This document shows positions 35,782 through 43,882 of a DNA stretch of 64,000 nt, piece after piece (position 1 is the stretch's first letter; each line of letters begins with the position of its first letter). Source of the DNA: Deltaproteobacteria bacterium (GTDB taxonomy: Bacteria; Desulfobacterota; Binatia; Binatales; Binataceae); the NCBI GenBank assembly GCA_021831785.1, contig JAKBMB010000016.1:210434-274433 (forward strand), written 5' to 3'. Made by a program: the position numbers and the translations under genes. Under the pieces are notes generated by a model. The model was not told the origin of the DNA. It saw nothing but the letters and a program-made list of their open reading frames with translations, and made no database searches.

Positions 35782-36281
35782 AAGAACAAAAGCCGCCGGA
35801 TTCACTTGGATCACCCGGTGCCTCTCCTACGCCGGGTCAGCCTGACAAGCCGGCCGGTAGCCAGTCTCAAGCTTTTCCCCCAGGTGCCCCGCCAGGAGGG
35901 ATGTCCGGGGGAGGTCAGATACCGGCGGGCGTTCTTCCACAACAGTTAATCGCCAGTATCATTCAAGCGGGGATCAGTCTGCCCCAGCCAGCCGCCAACC
36001 CGGAAGCCTTGCGACACCTCACGGCCTTCTTGTCTCACGACAGCGACAACAGACTTACCGCGTCAGACCGCGAAGGGAAGCGCCGACTGATCTTCAAGTT
36101 CTGGTCCTTAGCGGCCGGGACCTCGATTGTTCTGGCTCTGATTTCGCTCCCGATCATTGCACTGGCGCGCGAGGATGATTCATTTACGGTTATATTCCTT
36201 GACAGACATATGCCGTATATCGTCGCGATCCTCACCGCGCTACTTGGTGGCGCCGGTATAGGTCGCATGCTCATGAGGTAA
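35775..36281 (+). CDS. Orphan membrane protein with Pro/Gly-rich N-terminus
   Basis: A 168-residue protein of unknown function. Residues 1-60 are Pro/Gly/Ser-rich. Residues 65-105 are probably a helical soluble part (LTAFLSHDSDNRLTASDREG). Two membrane helices follow at about 113-133 and 146-166. A TTG start at 35775 overlaps the upstream stop; an ATG near residue 43 would remove the Pro-rich part. The layout, a short helical domain plus a two-helix hairpin, is common in small phage or defence-associated membrane proteins, but there is no positive evidence for either. Confidence 0.5.
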   Translation: MVEEQKPPDSLGSPGASPTPGQPDKPAGSQSQAFPPGAPPGGMSGGGQIPAGVLPQQLIASIIQAGISLPQPAANPEALRHLTAFLSHDSDNRLTASDREGKRRLIFKFWSLAAGTSIVLALISLPIIALAREDDSFTVIFLDRHMPYIVAILTALLGGAGIGRMLMR

Positions 36282-36403
36282 GCGCGCCGGACAGCCCGGG
36301 CTTGCGCCATAGATCGCGAGTTATATCGGGAACTGAGCGGGCGCGAGCGCCAGCCGCAGAGCGTTGGAGTTTTTGCGCGGGACGGGGGACGGGCGGCGCG
36401 GCG

Positions 36404-37609
36404 TTATTCCTCGACGGCGCCCATCTTGGCGCCGTGCGGCTCCGGGCCTAGAAACACCAGGACGATGATCACCACCACGACGATCGCGGCCGTCCACGCC
36501 AAGGGGATCGCATAGTCATGATGATAACGCGCGGCGACCCAGGCTTGGATGGTGGCGTTGGCCGAGGCGAGAAAATTGCCCAGTTGATAGACGAAGCCGG
36601 GAAATGTGGCGCGAATCTCCGCCGGTGAAAGCTCATTGAGATAAGCCGGAATTACCCCCCACACCCCTTGCACCGAGACCTGCATCAAAAACGCGCCGGC
36701 AGCCAGTTTTGCCGCGCCGGTCGAGAACGCCCACAGCGGGATGACCGGCAGCGCGAGCAGCGCCGCCAGAATAATCGCCGGCCGGCGCCCGACCCTCTGC
36801 GACAGGCGGCCAAAGACCAGGCTGCCCAAGATTCCGCCGACGTTATAAATGATGGCGATCCAGGTGATCGCGGCGTGGCTGAACCTATGCTGCACGCCGA
36901 GAAATGCCGACGGGTAGAGGTCCTGCGTGCCGTGGGCGAAAAAATTCAATGCCATCATCACGATCGCGCCATACGCGATGAGCTTGAGATGCCCCGCCGC
37001 GATTTGCGCCAGCGCGCGCCGTGGCGCTGTGCGCCGCGCCTGCCATTCCGCCGATTCAGGCACGCTCGAGCGAATGTAGAGCACCAGCAGCGCGGGCAGC
37101 GCGCCGAGCATGAACATGCCGCGCCAGCCGACCAGCGGAAAGAACAGGCCGAAGAAGATCGTCGCCAAAAGATAGCCCGACGGATAGCCCGACTGGAGCA
37201 GCCCCGACACCCAGCCGCGCCAACGCTCGGGTATGGTCTCCATCGTCAGGGCCGCGCCGATTCCCCATTCGCCGCCCATCGCAACCCCGAACAGCGCGCG
37301 CATCGCAAGAAAAGTCGCCAGAGTCGGCATCAACCCGGAGAGAAACTCCAAGGCGGCGAACAGCAAAATGTCGATCATCAGAATCGGCTTGCGGCCGTAA
37401 CGGTCGGCCAGACGGCCGAAGATGAACGCCCCCAGCGGACGCATCGCCAGTGTCAGCGTGACGGCGACCGTGACCGGTGTGATTCCCACGCCGTAGGCCC
37501 CGGCGACCTCGGCCAGCACGAAAATCAAAATGAAAAAATCGAAGGCATCCAGCATCCACCCCAGATACGCCGCGATCACCACACGGCGAGCCCGGCTTTC
37601 ATCGGTCAT
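36404..37609 (-). CDS. MFS transporter, SHS-type carboxylate:H+ symporter
   Basis: A 401-residue major facilitator with twelve predicted helices. The N-terminal GWMLDAFDFFILIFVLAEVA and the loop 2-3 motif GRLADRYGRKPILM place it with the sialate/lactate:H+ symporter-like group, which takes up monocarboxylates. A second motif copy, GRLSQRVGRRPA, starts the second half. The ATG at 37609 is chosen because GGGAGGGG lies just upstream (around 37613-37620); the frame is open about 80 codons beyond that but without family resemblance. It stands alone. A dehydrogenase for a hydroxy acid is 1.4 kb away. Confidence 0.88.
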   Translation of the reverse strand: MTDESRARRVVIAAYLGWMLDAFDFFILIFVLAEVAGAYGVGITPVTVAVTLTLAMRPLGAFIFGRLADRYGRKPILMIDILLFAALEFLSGLMPTLATFLAMRALFGVAMGGEWGIGAALTMETIPERWRGWVSGLLQSGYPSGYLLATIFFGLFFPLVGWRGMFMLGALPALLVLYIRSSVPESAEWQARRTAPRRALAQIAAGHLKLIAYGAIVMMALNFFAHGTQDLYPSAFLGVQHRFSHAAITWIAIIYNVGGILGSLVFGRLSQRVGRRPAIILAALLALPVIPLWAFSTGAAKLAAGAFLMQVSVQGVWGVIPAYLNELSPAEIRATFPGFVYQLGNFLASANATIQAWVAARYHHDYAIPLAWTAAIVVVVIIVLVFLGPEPHGAKMGAVEE

Positions 37610-38228
37610 TGGCCCCTCCCGGTCGCGAAGCGAAACCCCACGAGCTGCCAGCGGACGGCGCGGCCCCTTTTTTTTACCCCCGGGGTCGCGCCGGCTTGGT
37701 CGATTATGACGCCGTCGATTATAGCGCGAGCTTTGGCCGCTTGGACAAAAGCCGCGACCCGCGCGACGCTCTCGGCGGACGCGGTCGAAAAGCTTATGCC
37801 GAGACTGAGCGAAGGGGCACGCGCCTGCTCCGTCATTCCGCTCGCAGCGCATCATGACAAAGCAGGCGAGCGTGAGAGGAGACCGGCCCTGCGGCGAAAA
37901 ATAAGGCGTTTATATGGTAGATTTTAGGCTCATTCTCACAGATTCGCTTAGATTACCGCGTACCTTTGCCCGGGCTTGCAGCTTTGCAAGAGCTTAAGGA
38001 AGCCGTCCCCATCAGAAAATTCTAGTCTTGTCTGCTCTAAATTGTTGCAGTTCGCCTACGTTTCCCATTACTCTTGGGGCATTTGTGCTTTTGAGCCGAT
38101 GTCGTGCTAGCGGACTGCATGGGGCGGGCCGCTGCGCAGCTAATTGAGGGCTTTGAACCGAACGCCCAACAGGTCAAGTTTTGAGGCCGGCTAACTTACG
38201 GCGTCAGTTAACTTGGAGGGAGTTGAGT
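37610..38228. other. Divergent promoter region of the MFS and OmpA-like genes
   Basis: About 620 bases without a supportable gene. The part from 37900 to 38100 is AT-richer. TTGCAG at about 38043 with TACTCT 18 bases later is a weak promoter candidate for the OmpA-like gene. GGAGGG at 38215 is a good ribosome binding site for the ATG at 38229. Confidence 0.4.
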
Positions 38229-38930
38229 ATGTGGGGCTTTAGACGAGGAACAGGTTTCTGGGTCTTTTGGGGAGCGACGGTGCTTTCGCTATGCGGCTGC
38301 GCCATGAGCAACGTCAACGACCCGGCCAAGCGCAGACAGTGGTGCTTGATTAACACGGCACTGCTGGGCGCCGCCGCCGGCGGTGCTACCGGCGGCCTTA
38401 TCGCGGGGCGCAACGACTTCAACAAGAATGCCAAAATTGCGCTTCCCGCCGGCATCGTCGGCGGCGCCCTCGTCGGCGGCCTGGTCGGCTACTTTACTTG
38501 CCCGTCGGCGGAGGCACACGCGGCGCCGCCACCGCCGCCGCCGCCACCACCGCCGCCACCGCCACCTCCTCCTCCGCCGCCGGTGGCACCGACCAAGATT
38601 ATTTTGCGCGGCGTGCACTTCGACTTCGACAAGTCGGCCATCCGGCCAGCTGACGAGCCGGTGCTCGACGAAGCGGCTGAGGTGCTCAAGCAGAACCCGA
38701 ACCTCCGCGTGGAGGTCAACGGCTACACCGACACGGTCGGAAGCGAGGCTTACAACCTCAAGCTGTCCGATCGTCGCGCTGACGCGGTCGCAGCTTATCT
38801 CGAGGACCACGGTATCGCCGCCGACCGGCTGACAACCCACGGCTACGGGAAAACGCGCTTCGTGGCGTCTAACGACACCGCGGAGGGCCGCGCCCAGAAC
38901 CGACGGGTCGAGCTGGTCCCGATTCAATAG
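38229..38930 (+). CDS. OmpA-family lipoprotein with a 19-proline linker
   Basis: A 233-residue peptidoglycan-binding lipoprotein. The signal ends in SLCGC (lipobox). Residues about 40-90 contain two Gly/Ala-rich hydrophobic stretches (GAAAGGATGGLIAG and GIVGGALVGGLVGYF), typical of glycine-zipper outer-membrane proteins. An uninterrupted run of 19 prolines follows, near 100-118. The C-terminal OmpA domain begins at HFDFDKSAIRP and includes NGYTDTVGS and GYGKTRFVASN...NRRVEL, the residues that grip diaminopimelate. It ties the outer membrane to the cell wall. GGAGGG is upstream and a strong hairpin downstream. Confidence 0.92.
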   Translation: MWGFRRGTGFWVFWGATVLSLCGCAMSNVNDPAKRRQWCLINTALLGAAAGGATGGLIAGRNDFNKNAKIALPAGIVGGALVGGLVGYFTCPSAEAHAAPPPPPPPPPPPPPPPPPPPVAPTKIILRGVHFDFDKSAIRPADEPVLDEAAEVLKQNPNLRVEVNGYTDTVGSEAYNLKLSDRRADAVAAYLEDHGIAADRLTTHGYGKTRFVASNDTAEGRAQNRRVELVPIQ

Positions 38931-38960
38931 CCGCGCCGCGAGCGCGCAATCCGAACGCAA

Positions 38961-38992
38961 GGCTGCGGACTCTTGACGGAGAGTCCGCAGCC
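38961..38992 (+). terminator. Strong hairpin after the OmpA-like gene
   Basis: Perfect 13-bp stem GGCTGCGGACTCT / AGAGTCCGCAGCC with a 6-base loop, 30 bases after the stop. The following bases are AAGCTAATTCTT, a weak T-tract only, so intrinsic termination is plausible rather than certain. Confidence 0.6.
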
Positions 38993-39029
38993 AAGCTAAT
39001 TCTTCGTCTCATCGGACGGAAAGAGTGCG

Positions 39030-39698
39030 ATGGGCCGCACCGCTGGGGTAAAGCTTTGTTTGGCGGGGATAGCATGCCTGGCGCTGGTCGGCGCAGCCGC
39101 ATCAACCTTGGCTGCCGGCGCTCCGGAGCAGGAGCCGCAGGCGACGCTGCGCGCCGGGCCGCAAAACGCGCCAATCGCGTACCGGCTCGCGGGCGCGCCG
39201 CACTACTTCGACTCCTCGCGGCTGGCGGAACGCCGGCGCGCCCCCTGCGCGCCGGCGGCGGGCCGCGCCCCGCTAAAGACCCCCCGAGAGCTTAAGCTCG
39301 CGCAGGCTAAGGACGTCGCGCCGGCCGCCCGCGCCGAAACGAAGGCGCCCGCGAAAGAAGACAGCGACTTTCGCGATGCCGAGACCGCCTTTCCCGCGTT
39401 TTGCCAGGAATGGGCGGCAAAGCTTCACCGGCGCGAAGCGGACAACCTCGCTCACGTCCATTGGCGCGAACAAAACGGCTACGAAACCGGCACTTACGTC
39501 GCCTATAGCCGGATTGAGACTTGCGCGTGCAAGCATTCCTCCAAGGGCATGCCTGTCGGCAAGCTTTTCTACCACGAAGAGGTTTTTTACCTGGTCGGCC
39601 ACAGCATCGAGGAGGCCCAGCACGCCAAGCCCAAGCTGGTCGGCACTACCGGCACCCTCGAGCTCTTCAACTGGAACCATCATCACTGGCAGTACTAG
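39030..39698 (+). CDS. Secreted hypothetical protein
   Basis: A 222-residue protein with a cleavable-looking signal peptide (about 1-29, ending STLAAG). The mature protein starts with a long Ala/Pro/Arg-rich linker. A compact C-terminal domain from about 120 contains FCQEWAAKLHRREADN, the cysteine pair CAC and HEEVFYLVGHS. I do not recognise the family. GGAAAGAG precedes the ATG. It is on the same strand as the OmpA-like gene but behind a hairpin, so expression may be partly shared. Confidence 0.65.
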   Translation: MGRTAGVKLCLAGIACLALVGAAASTLAAGAPEQEPQATLRAGPQNAPIAYRLAGAPHYFDSSRLAERRRAPCAPAAGRAPLKTPRELKLAQAKDVAPAARAETKAPAKEDSDFRDAETAFPAFCQEWAAKLHRREADNLAHVHWREQNGYETGTYVAYSRIETCACKHSSKGMPVGKLFYHEEVFYLVGHSIEEAQHAKPKLVGTTGTLELFNWNHHHWQY

Positions 39699-39839
39699 GG
39701 CGTGAGTGGTGGGCGCGTTGAATGATCCCGGCTCCTCGCGGTTAGCCCTCAGCCTCGTAGGTTGAAGCGCGGGACCGGTAAAGCTATGTCCGTTCCTCTC
39801 CACATCAGGAGAGGACGGCGCGGAGCGCCGCGCTTTTTC

Positions 39840-39886
39840 TCCTCCCTCGCCCGCGAAGTGGGAGAGGGTTGGGGTGAGGGTGCTGA
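39840..39886. repeat. Palindromic intergenic repeat
   Basis: One copy of the CCCTCGCCC...GGGAGAGGGT...GTGAGGGTGCTGAG family, in the same orientation as at 25219 and 30985. It lies between the secreted protein gene and mscL. Confidence 0.65.
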
Positions 39887-40079
39887 GCCGGGCGCGGAGC
39901 GCAGCAGGTCCCTCCCCCGCCGGCCGCGTGCGGTGCCCGTCGGCCGGCGGCCTCTCCCGACTGGGCGAGACGTTAAGACCGCCGCTAATCCGCGCCTGCA
40001 AGCGGGCGGAGGCGCAACAATTATTCGCCGGGCGCCGCGCGCTTCGCATTCGCGATTCTCATTTCGGGAGCGACAAGCG

Positions 40080-40538
40080 ATGAGGATGCTTCAGGAATTC
40101 AAGCAATTCGCCGCGCGCGGCAACCTGATCGACATGGGCGTGGGCATCGTGATGGGTGTGTCGTTCGGCAAGATCACCAACTCCCTGGTCGGCGACATCA
40201 TAATGCCGCCGCTGGGGCTGATGCTCGGGCGGGTGAATTTCGCCGACCTGTTCCTCGCCCTGGACGGCCGGCATTACCCGTCGCTGGCGGCGGCCAAAGC
40301 GGCGGGCGCTCCGATCCTGGGGATTGGCGCGTTTATCAACACGCTCCTCGATTTTCTCATCGTCGCCTTTGCGATGTTCCTCCTGGTGAGAACCGTAAAC
40401 CGCTTCCGCACGCCGCCGCCCGCGAACACCAAGTCCTGCCCGCACTGCGCCTCGACGATCCCGCTCGCGGCCACGCGATGTCCGCAATGCACCTCGGTGC
40501 TAACTGCGCCCGCCGGGCAGGCGCCGGCTCAAGCCTAG
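40080..40538 (+). CDS. mscL: Large-conductance mechanosensitive channel with C-terminal zinc ribbon
   Basis: A 152-residue MscL that opens at near-lytic membrane tension to release osmolytes. Helix 1 is preceded by the amphipathic MRMLQEFKQFAARGN, followed by DMGVGIVMGVSFGKI with the pore glycines and VGDIIMPPLG. Helix 2 lies at about 78-104 (FINTLLDFLIVAFAMFLLV). The cytoplasmic tail carries CPHC and CPQC, 14 residues apart, a rubredoxin-like zinc ribbon replacing the usual helical bundle end. The ATG at 40080 gives the standard N-terminus. Repeats lie on both sides. Confidence 0.94.
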   Translation: MRMLQEFKQFAARGNLIDMGVGIVMGVSFGKITNSLVGDIIMPPLGLMLGRVNFADLFLALDGRHYPSLAAAKAAGAPILGIGAFINTLLDFLIVAFAMFLLVRTVNRFRTPPPANTKSCPHCASTIPLAATRCPQCTSVLTAPAGQAPAQA

Positions 40539-40567
40539 CCCGTCGGCGCAGGTGCGCCGTTGTTACC

Positions 40568-40683
40568 TCCTTCCCCCGCAGAGCGGGGGAAGGTTGGGAA
40601 GGGGGCAGCTACCATTGCAGGCCGGTGAGTAAGACCGGTTCGGGCCTGCGGCCCGAAAGGCGGGCACGGCGGCCCGCCCCACT
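40568..40683. repeat. Palindromic repeats after mscL
   Basis: Holds CCTTCCCCCGC AGA GCGGGGGAAGG at about 40570-40594 and a 45-base unit at 40639-40683 identical to 25293-25337. It separates mscL from the convergent AbrB gene and may act as a terminator region. Confidence 0.75.
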
Positions 40684-40742
40684 AGAAGAAAGCGCTGGGC
40701 GGGCACTGCAGCGCGCCGCAGCTTGCGCCGGCCGCTGCCGGG

Positions 40743-40934
40743 CTAGACGCCGGCGGCGCCCTTGCCGGCCTTGCGCTTGAATCTAAGGACGAGCTGGCTG
40801 CCCTCGGACATGCATGTCACGCGGTCCCCGGCCTTAAGCTTAAAGGCCTTGCGCACCGGCGCGGGAATCACAATTCTCCCCTGCAGGTCGAGCTTAACCG
40901 TGTAAGTGTTTTGTTCCTTCGATGCTATAGCCAT
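40743..40934 (-). CDS. AbrB/MazE-type (SpoVT-AbrB) DNA-binding protein
   Basis: A 63-residue swapped-hairpin DNA-binding protein. The signature KLDLQGRIVIPAPVRKAF followed by KAGDRVTC matches the SpoVT-AbrB domain used by MazE-type antitoxins and transition-state regulators. The C-terminus is lysine-rich. No PIN or MazF toxin gene is adjacent, so it is either an orphan antitoxin or a free-standing regulator of a distant target. Confidence 0.85.
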   Translation of the reverse strand: MAIASKEQNTYTVKLDLQGRIVIPAPVRKAFKLKAGDRVTCMSEGSQLVLRFKRKAGKGAAGV

Positions 40935-41423
40935 AACCCAATCTTAACCACCCAAGCATGATTTCCCATCAGCTTCTACCATATGCCCCAGTTAAAGCAA
41001 CTGCCAACCGTGGGTCGCCGGCGGCGGGTGCGAAATTTTTTCCGCCCGCCCTGGGTTTTAGCTGGAACTTCGTTATTATGGGTGAAGCACTGACTTGAGC
41101 TATTGACGATCGCGAAACATCGAGAACCGTGCCGGCTCGTGGCGGGGGCCCCCATCCCAACTTTCCCCCGCGCGGCGGGGGAAGGAGCTGGAAGGCGCGG
41201 CGCAACGGGGAAAGCAAAAAAACCGACTCCTTCTCTTCTTTTAGGGAGAAGGTCACGATGAGGGTGGGACAGGCTTCCAGCCTGAGATGACAGGCTAAAA
41301 GCCCGTCTCACGACCAAGCTGAGAGTGCGTCTGTCACGATATTCCGCGATACTCAGTACAATGATGAAAAGCCTGCGGACAATAGAGCAAAGATCATTTG
41401 GCAGAAGGGGGGAGAGACACGTG
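40935..41423. other. Intergenic region upstream of the AbrB and beta-propeller genes
   Basis: About 490 bases without a supportable gene. It holds one palindromic repeat (TTTCCCCCGCGCGGCGGGGGAA, arms at about 41162-41183) and an ACAGGCTTCCAGCCTG / ACAGGCTAAAAGCCCGT pair at 41270-41310, related to sequences near 42478 and 44258. Promoters for both divergent genes presumably lie here. Confidence 0.45.
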
Positions 41424-42443
41424 ATGAGCAAGCGCATGAACCGACAGACATTCCACTTCGAAGGGCGATTTATGGCATTGCTGGCATTGGCGGCGGTTGG
41501 CGCGCTCGGAGTTTGCCTTGCGCCGCCCGCGGCCTACGCGCAGCCCTCTGAGATCGTGTTCAAGGCGCCGGGACTGTACCCGGAAAGCCTCACCTACTAC
41601 GCGCCGGCCCAGAAGTTTTACCTCGGCTCGATGAAGTTCGGCAAGGTCGGCACGGTCGATATGACGGGCAACTACCAGACGGTGTCCGACGATCCGGGTC
41701 TGATCTCAACCTTGGGCGTCGCGCAGGATGCGCCGCGCAAGCGGTTGCTGGTCTGCATCAGCGACCTCGGGCTTAGCGGCCGCACCTCGCCGGCGACAGT
41801 GAACAAGACCGCGCGGCTGGCGGTCTTCGACATCGAGAGCGGCCAGCTCATCCGTATCGTTGACCTGGTAAAGTCGGTCCCCGGCCGCCATCTAGCCAAC
41901 GACGTCGTTGCCGACAGCGACGGCAACGCGTACGTGACCGATAGCTGGGGGCCGTACGTCTACAGAGTCACGCCCGAGGGCGAGGCCTCGGTGTTCGTTC
42001 ACGACCGGCGTTTCGGCGCCAAGGAAGGCAAGGTGGGGCTCGACGGGATCGCCTATTCGCCCGAGGGCTACATCATCGTCAACCACTATGACCGCGGCTT
42101 GCTCTACCGGATCGACCTCAAGACCCGCAAGGTCACCCTAGTCAGGGTTCGCCTTCGCATGCCGGGCGCCGACGGGATGTTCTTCGACGCGCAGGGCCGT
42201 CTCTACGTGGTGCAAAACCATCTGGCCACGCCAAAGGGGCATAACGCCGTGACTCTGCTGGAGAGCAAAAATCACTGGCGCTCGGCCAAGGTGGTCACCA
42301 ACCGGCAGTTCCCGGCAACCCAGGTCCAGGGCGTAATAATGCCGGACGGGACCGTCTACGCGCTGCGCGACAAGCTTGAGCTGCTGCTGGCCAAGAAGCC
42401 CGACGCGGACACCTTCTCGATCGCGCCCATCGACCTCAAGTAA
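41424..42443 (+). CDS. Secreted beta-propeller protein (SMP-30/gluconolactonase-like)
   Basis: A 339-residue protein with a signal peptide (hydrophobic about 15-38, cleavage likely after AAYAQ). The rest is a six-bladed propeller with repeated strand pairs such as SLTYYAPAQKFYLGSMKFG, GRHLANDVVADSDGNAYVTD and DGIAYSPEGYIIVNHYDRG. Positions equivalent to metal ligands of SMP-30 (N in ANDVV, D in LDGIAY) are present, so lactonase activity is possible, but no substrate can be named. GGGGGGAGAGACAC precedes GTG/ATG at 41421/41424. Confidence 0.8.
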   Translation: MSKRMNRQTFHFEGRFMALLALAAVGALGVCLAPPAAYAQPSEIVFKAPGLYPESLTYYAPAQKFYLGSMKFGKVGTVDMTGNYQTVSDDPGLISTLGVAQDAPRKRLLVCISDLGLSGRTSPATVNKTARLAVFDIESGQLIRIVDLVKSVPGRHLANDVVADSDGNAYVTDSWGPYVYRVTPEGEASVFVHDRRFGAKEGKVGLDGIAYSPEGYIIVNHYDRGLLYRIDLKTRKVTLVRVRLRMPGADGMFFDAQGRLYVVQNHLATPKGHNAVTLLESKNHWRSAKVVTNRQFPATQVQGVIMPDGTVYALRDKLELLLAKKPDADTFSIAPIDLK

Positions 42444-42518
42444 GCCGTTGCGCTTGCGCCCGCCGCCGGGCTAGTGATGGCACAGGCTTTAGCCTGCGTT
42501 CTGTAGCCGGAGCAGCTC

Positions 42519-42750
42519 ATGAGCCGGAGAGAAGCTTCGGACGCGGACCTCCACGGCTTCCAACCAGTAGATCCCTGGGGGTCTGAAGACGTGGCTTTCA
42601 CGCGCCGCAACCTGCCGCACCTCGAAGTACCGGGCGCTACGTACTTTGTAACTTTTCGCTGCTGTTCGAAGATCGCGCTCGCACCCGAGGCACGCGCTCT
42701 CGTGATAACCGCCATCCAAGCCTGCGACCGAAGAAATGAGCAGGTGGCTG
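42519..42750 (+). pseudogene. REP-associated tyrosine transposase (RAYT) remnant, N-terminal part
   Basis: The frame reads RRNLPHLEVPGATYFVTFRC and then LAPEARALVITAIQACDRR, which is the first third of TnpA_REP/Y1-type transposases (RxxLPHxxxxGxxYFVTFR). The HxH and catalytic tyrosine regions that should follow are absent; after about 42740 the frame turns to unrelated sequence. A REP-like unit (CACAGGCTTTAGCCTGCG) lies just upstream at 42481. The gene is dead, although related palindromes are widespread in the window. Confidence 0.7.
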
Positions 42751-43116
42751 TATGTCAGGAGTTCCGCAGCCTAAAGTCTCTACCACCTTCGGGAGTCTCA
42801 AGCCCAATCCCAATGGCTGACTACGAAGTTGCGGAACCGATTCTCAATGCGCCGCCCGCCGCCGAATGGCCCATTCGTCCACGCGCCGCCGGTCCTTGCC
42901 GGGCCGCCCCGGGGCGACTCGTCGGCTCTCGGCCACCTTTTTGGCGCGCCGCTACTCCGCGGCGCGGTCGTCGACGATCGCCACAATGTCCTAATGGCGG
43001 TGAAAGGCTTGAAGGGGGCTCTCGGCGGGCAACCGTGGGAACGTTCTGATTCCGAATTTGTCTTTGCCCTTTGTTCCTTTGTCATCCTGAGCGAACGCAG
43101 CGCTCGCTCAGAGCTT

Positions 43117-43284
43117 GTGAATTTTTGGTAAGCCGGCGCATGCGATCGCAGGCTGCGCCCACTATGTTTATAGTGGGGCGGGCCGCCGTGCCCGCCACGA
43201 TGCGCGGGCGCCACGCCCGCGCGACCAATGAATCATCGGCGACCGGGCGGGCACAGCGGCCCGCCCTACTACTCAAAAATTCAC
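43117..43284. mobile_element. MITE-like element, copy 3 (168 bp)
   Basis: Left end GTGAATTTTTGG (43117-43128) and right end CAAAAATTCAC (43274-43284) are inverted. Outside them TCATCCTGAGCG and TCATGCTGAGCG extend the inverted repeat imperfectly. Inside are GGGGCGGGCCGCCGTGCCCGCC and GGGCGGGCACAGCGGCCCGCCC in opposite senses. It is next to the RAYT remnant. Confidence 0.72.
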
Positions 43285-43358
43285 CAACGCTCAGCATGAC
43301 AGGCAGGGAAAGTCAGGGAAGGACACGAGACGTGGCTGACTACGAGGAGGAAAACGCG

Positions 43359-43511
43359 ATGAACGGTCAGCAACAACCAGTGATCGACGAGTTGGTCCAC
43401 CAAGGCGGCATCCATTGGTTTATGACGGGCGCGCTGTTGATGCTTCTGGCTGATCACGTGCCGGACTTCAAGATGCGAATGGTTCAAATGCTTCAACGCA
43501 TGACCAGTTAG
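43359..43511 (+). CDS. Small membrane-associated protein (50 aa)
   Basis: A 50-residue ORF with an excellent ribosome binding site (GAGGAGG at 43344-43350, eight bases before ATG). Residues 17-34 (GIHWFMTGALLMLLADHV) form one hydrophobic or amphipathic helix, followed by a basic amphipathic helix (FKMRMVQMLQRM). An in-frame GTG at 43332 would add nine acidic residues. The family is not recognised. It lies between the MITE-like element and the phage-like module. Confidence 0.5.
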   Translation: MNGQQQPVIDELVHQGGIHWFMTGALLMLLADHVPDFKMRMVQMLQRMTS

Positions 43512-43562
43512 CATCCCGATGCCCAATCAATGCGAGATGAGGCCATACGGCGCATTCAGTCG

Positions 43563-43691
43563 CTATGAGCTCCTCTTCTGCGAGCCTTCCTTACGAGCCT
43601 TTGGAATCCTTGTTTTCCTCGCCTTTTGGAGCAATTGCTCGATCGCTCGAACTGTCGAACGCACGAATCGTTTGTGATTCCTTTGTTTCAT
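43563..43691 (-). CDS. Possible 42-residue basic protein
   Basis: ATG at 43691 is preceded by AGGAGA six bases upstream. It encodes 42 residues, about a third Lys/Arg, containing VRAIEQLLQKARKTRIPKAR. It might be a small DNA- or RNA-binding peptide or spurious. The surrounding 370 bases (43512-43882) hold nothing else supportable. Confidence 0.3.
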   Translation of the reverse strand: MKQRNHKRFVRSTVRAIEQLLQKARKTRIPKARKEGSQKRSS

Positions 43692-43882
43692 TGAGGCTCT
43701 CCTATGGCTAGATGCGCTCAAAAGACTCTTCATTTGCACTGCTACACCTGCAGAGCCTGCTAAGTGAAAGCGAACCCGCTAACGCCGCTCGGTTCCGCGG
43801 TTGGCACAGCGAACTTCGGCTTTCCCGCGCGCGCAGCCTGGGACGGCGCCTATTGCGCCTATCCTTGCGCCATGTCTGCCTT

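Noticed and set aside
40743..40934. Toxin-antitoxin pair with the AbrB-type gene
   Set aside because: No PIN, MazF or other toxin-like frame flanks it; both sides are repeats or non-coding DNA.
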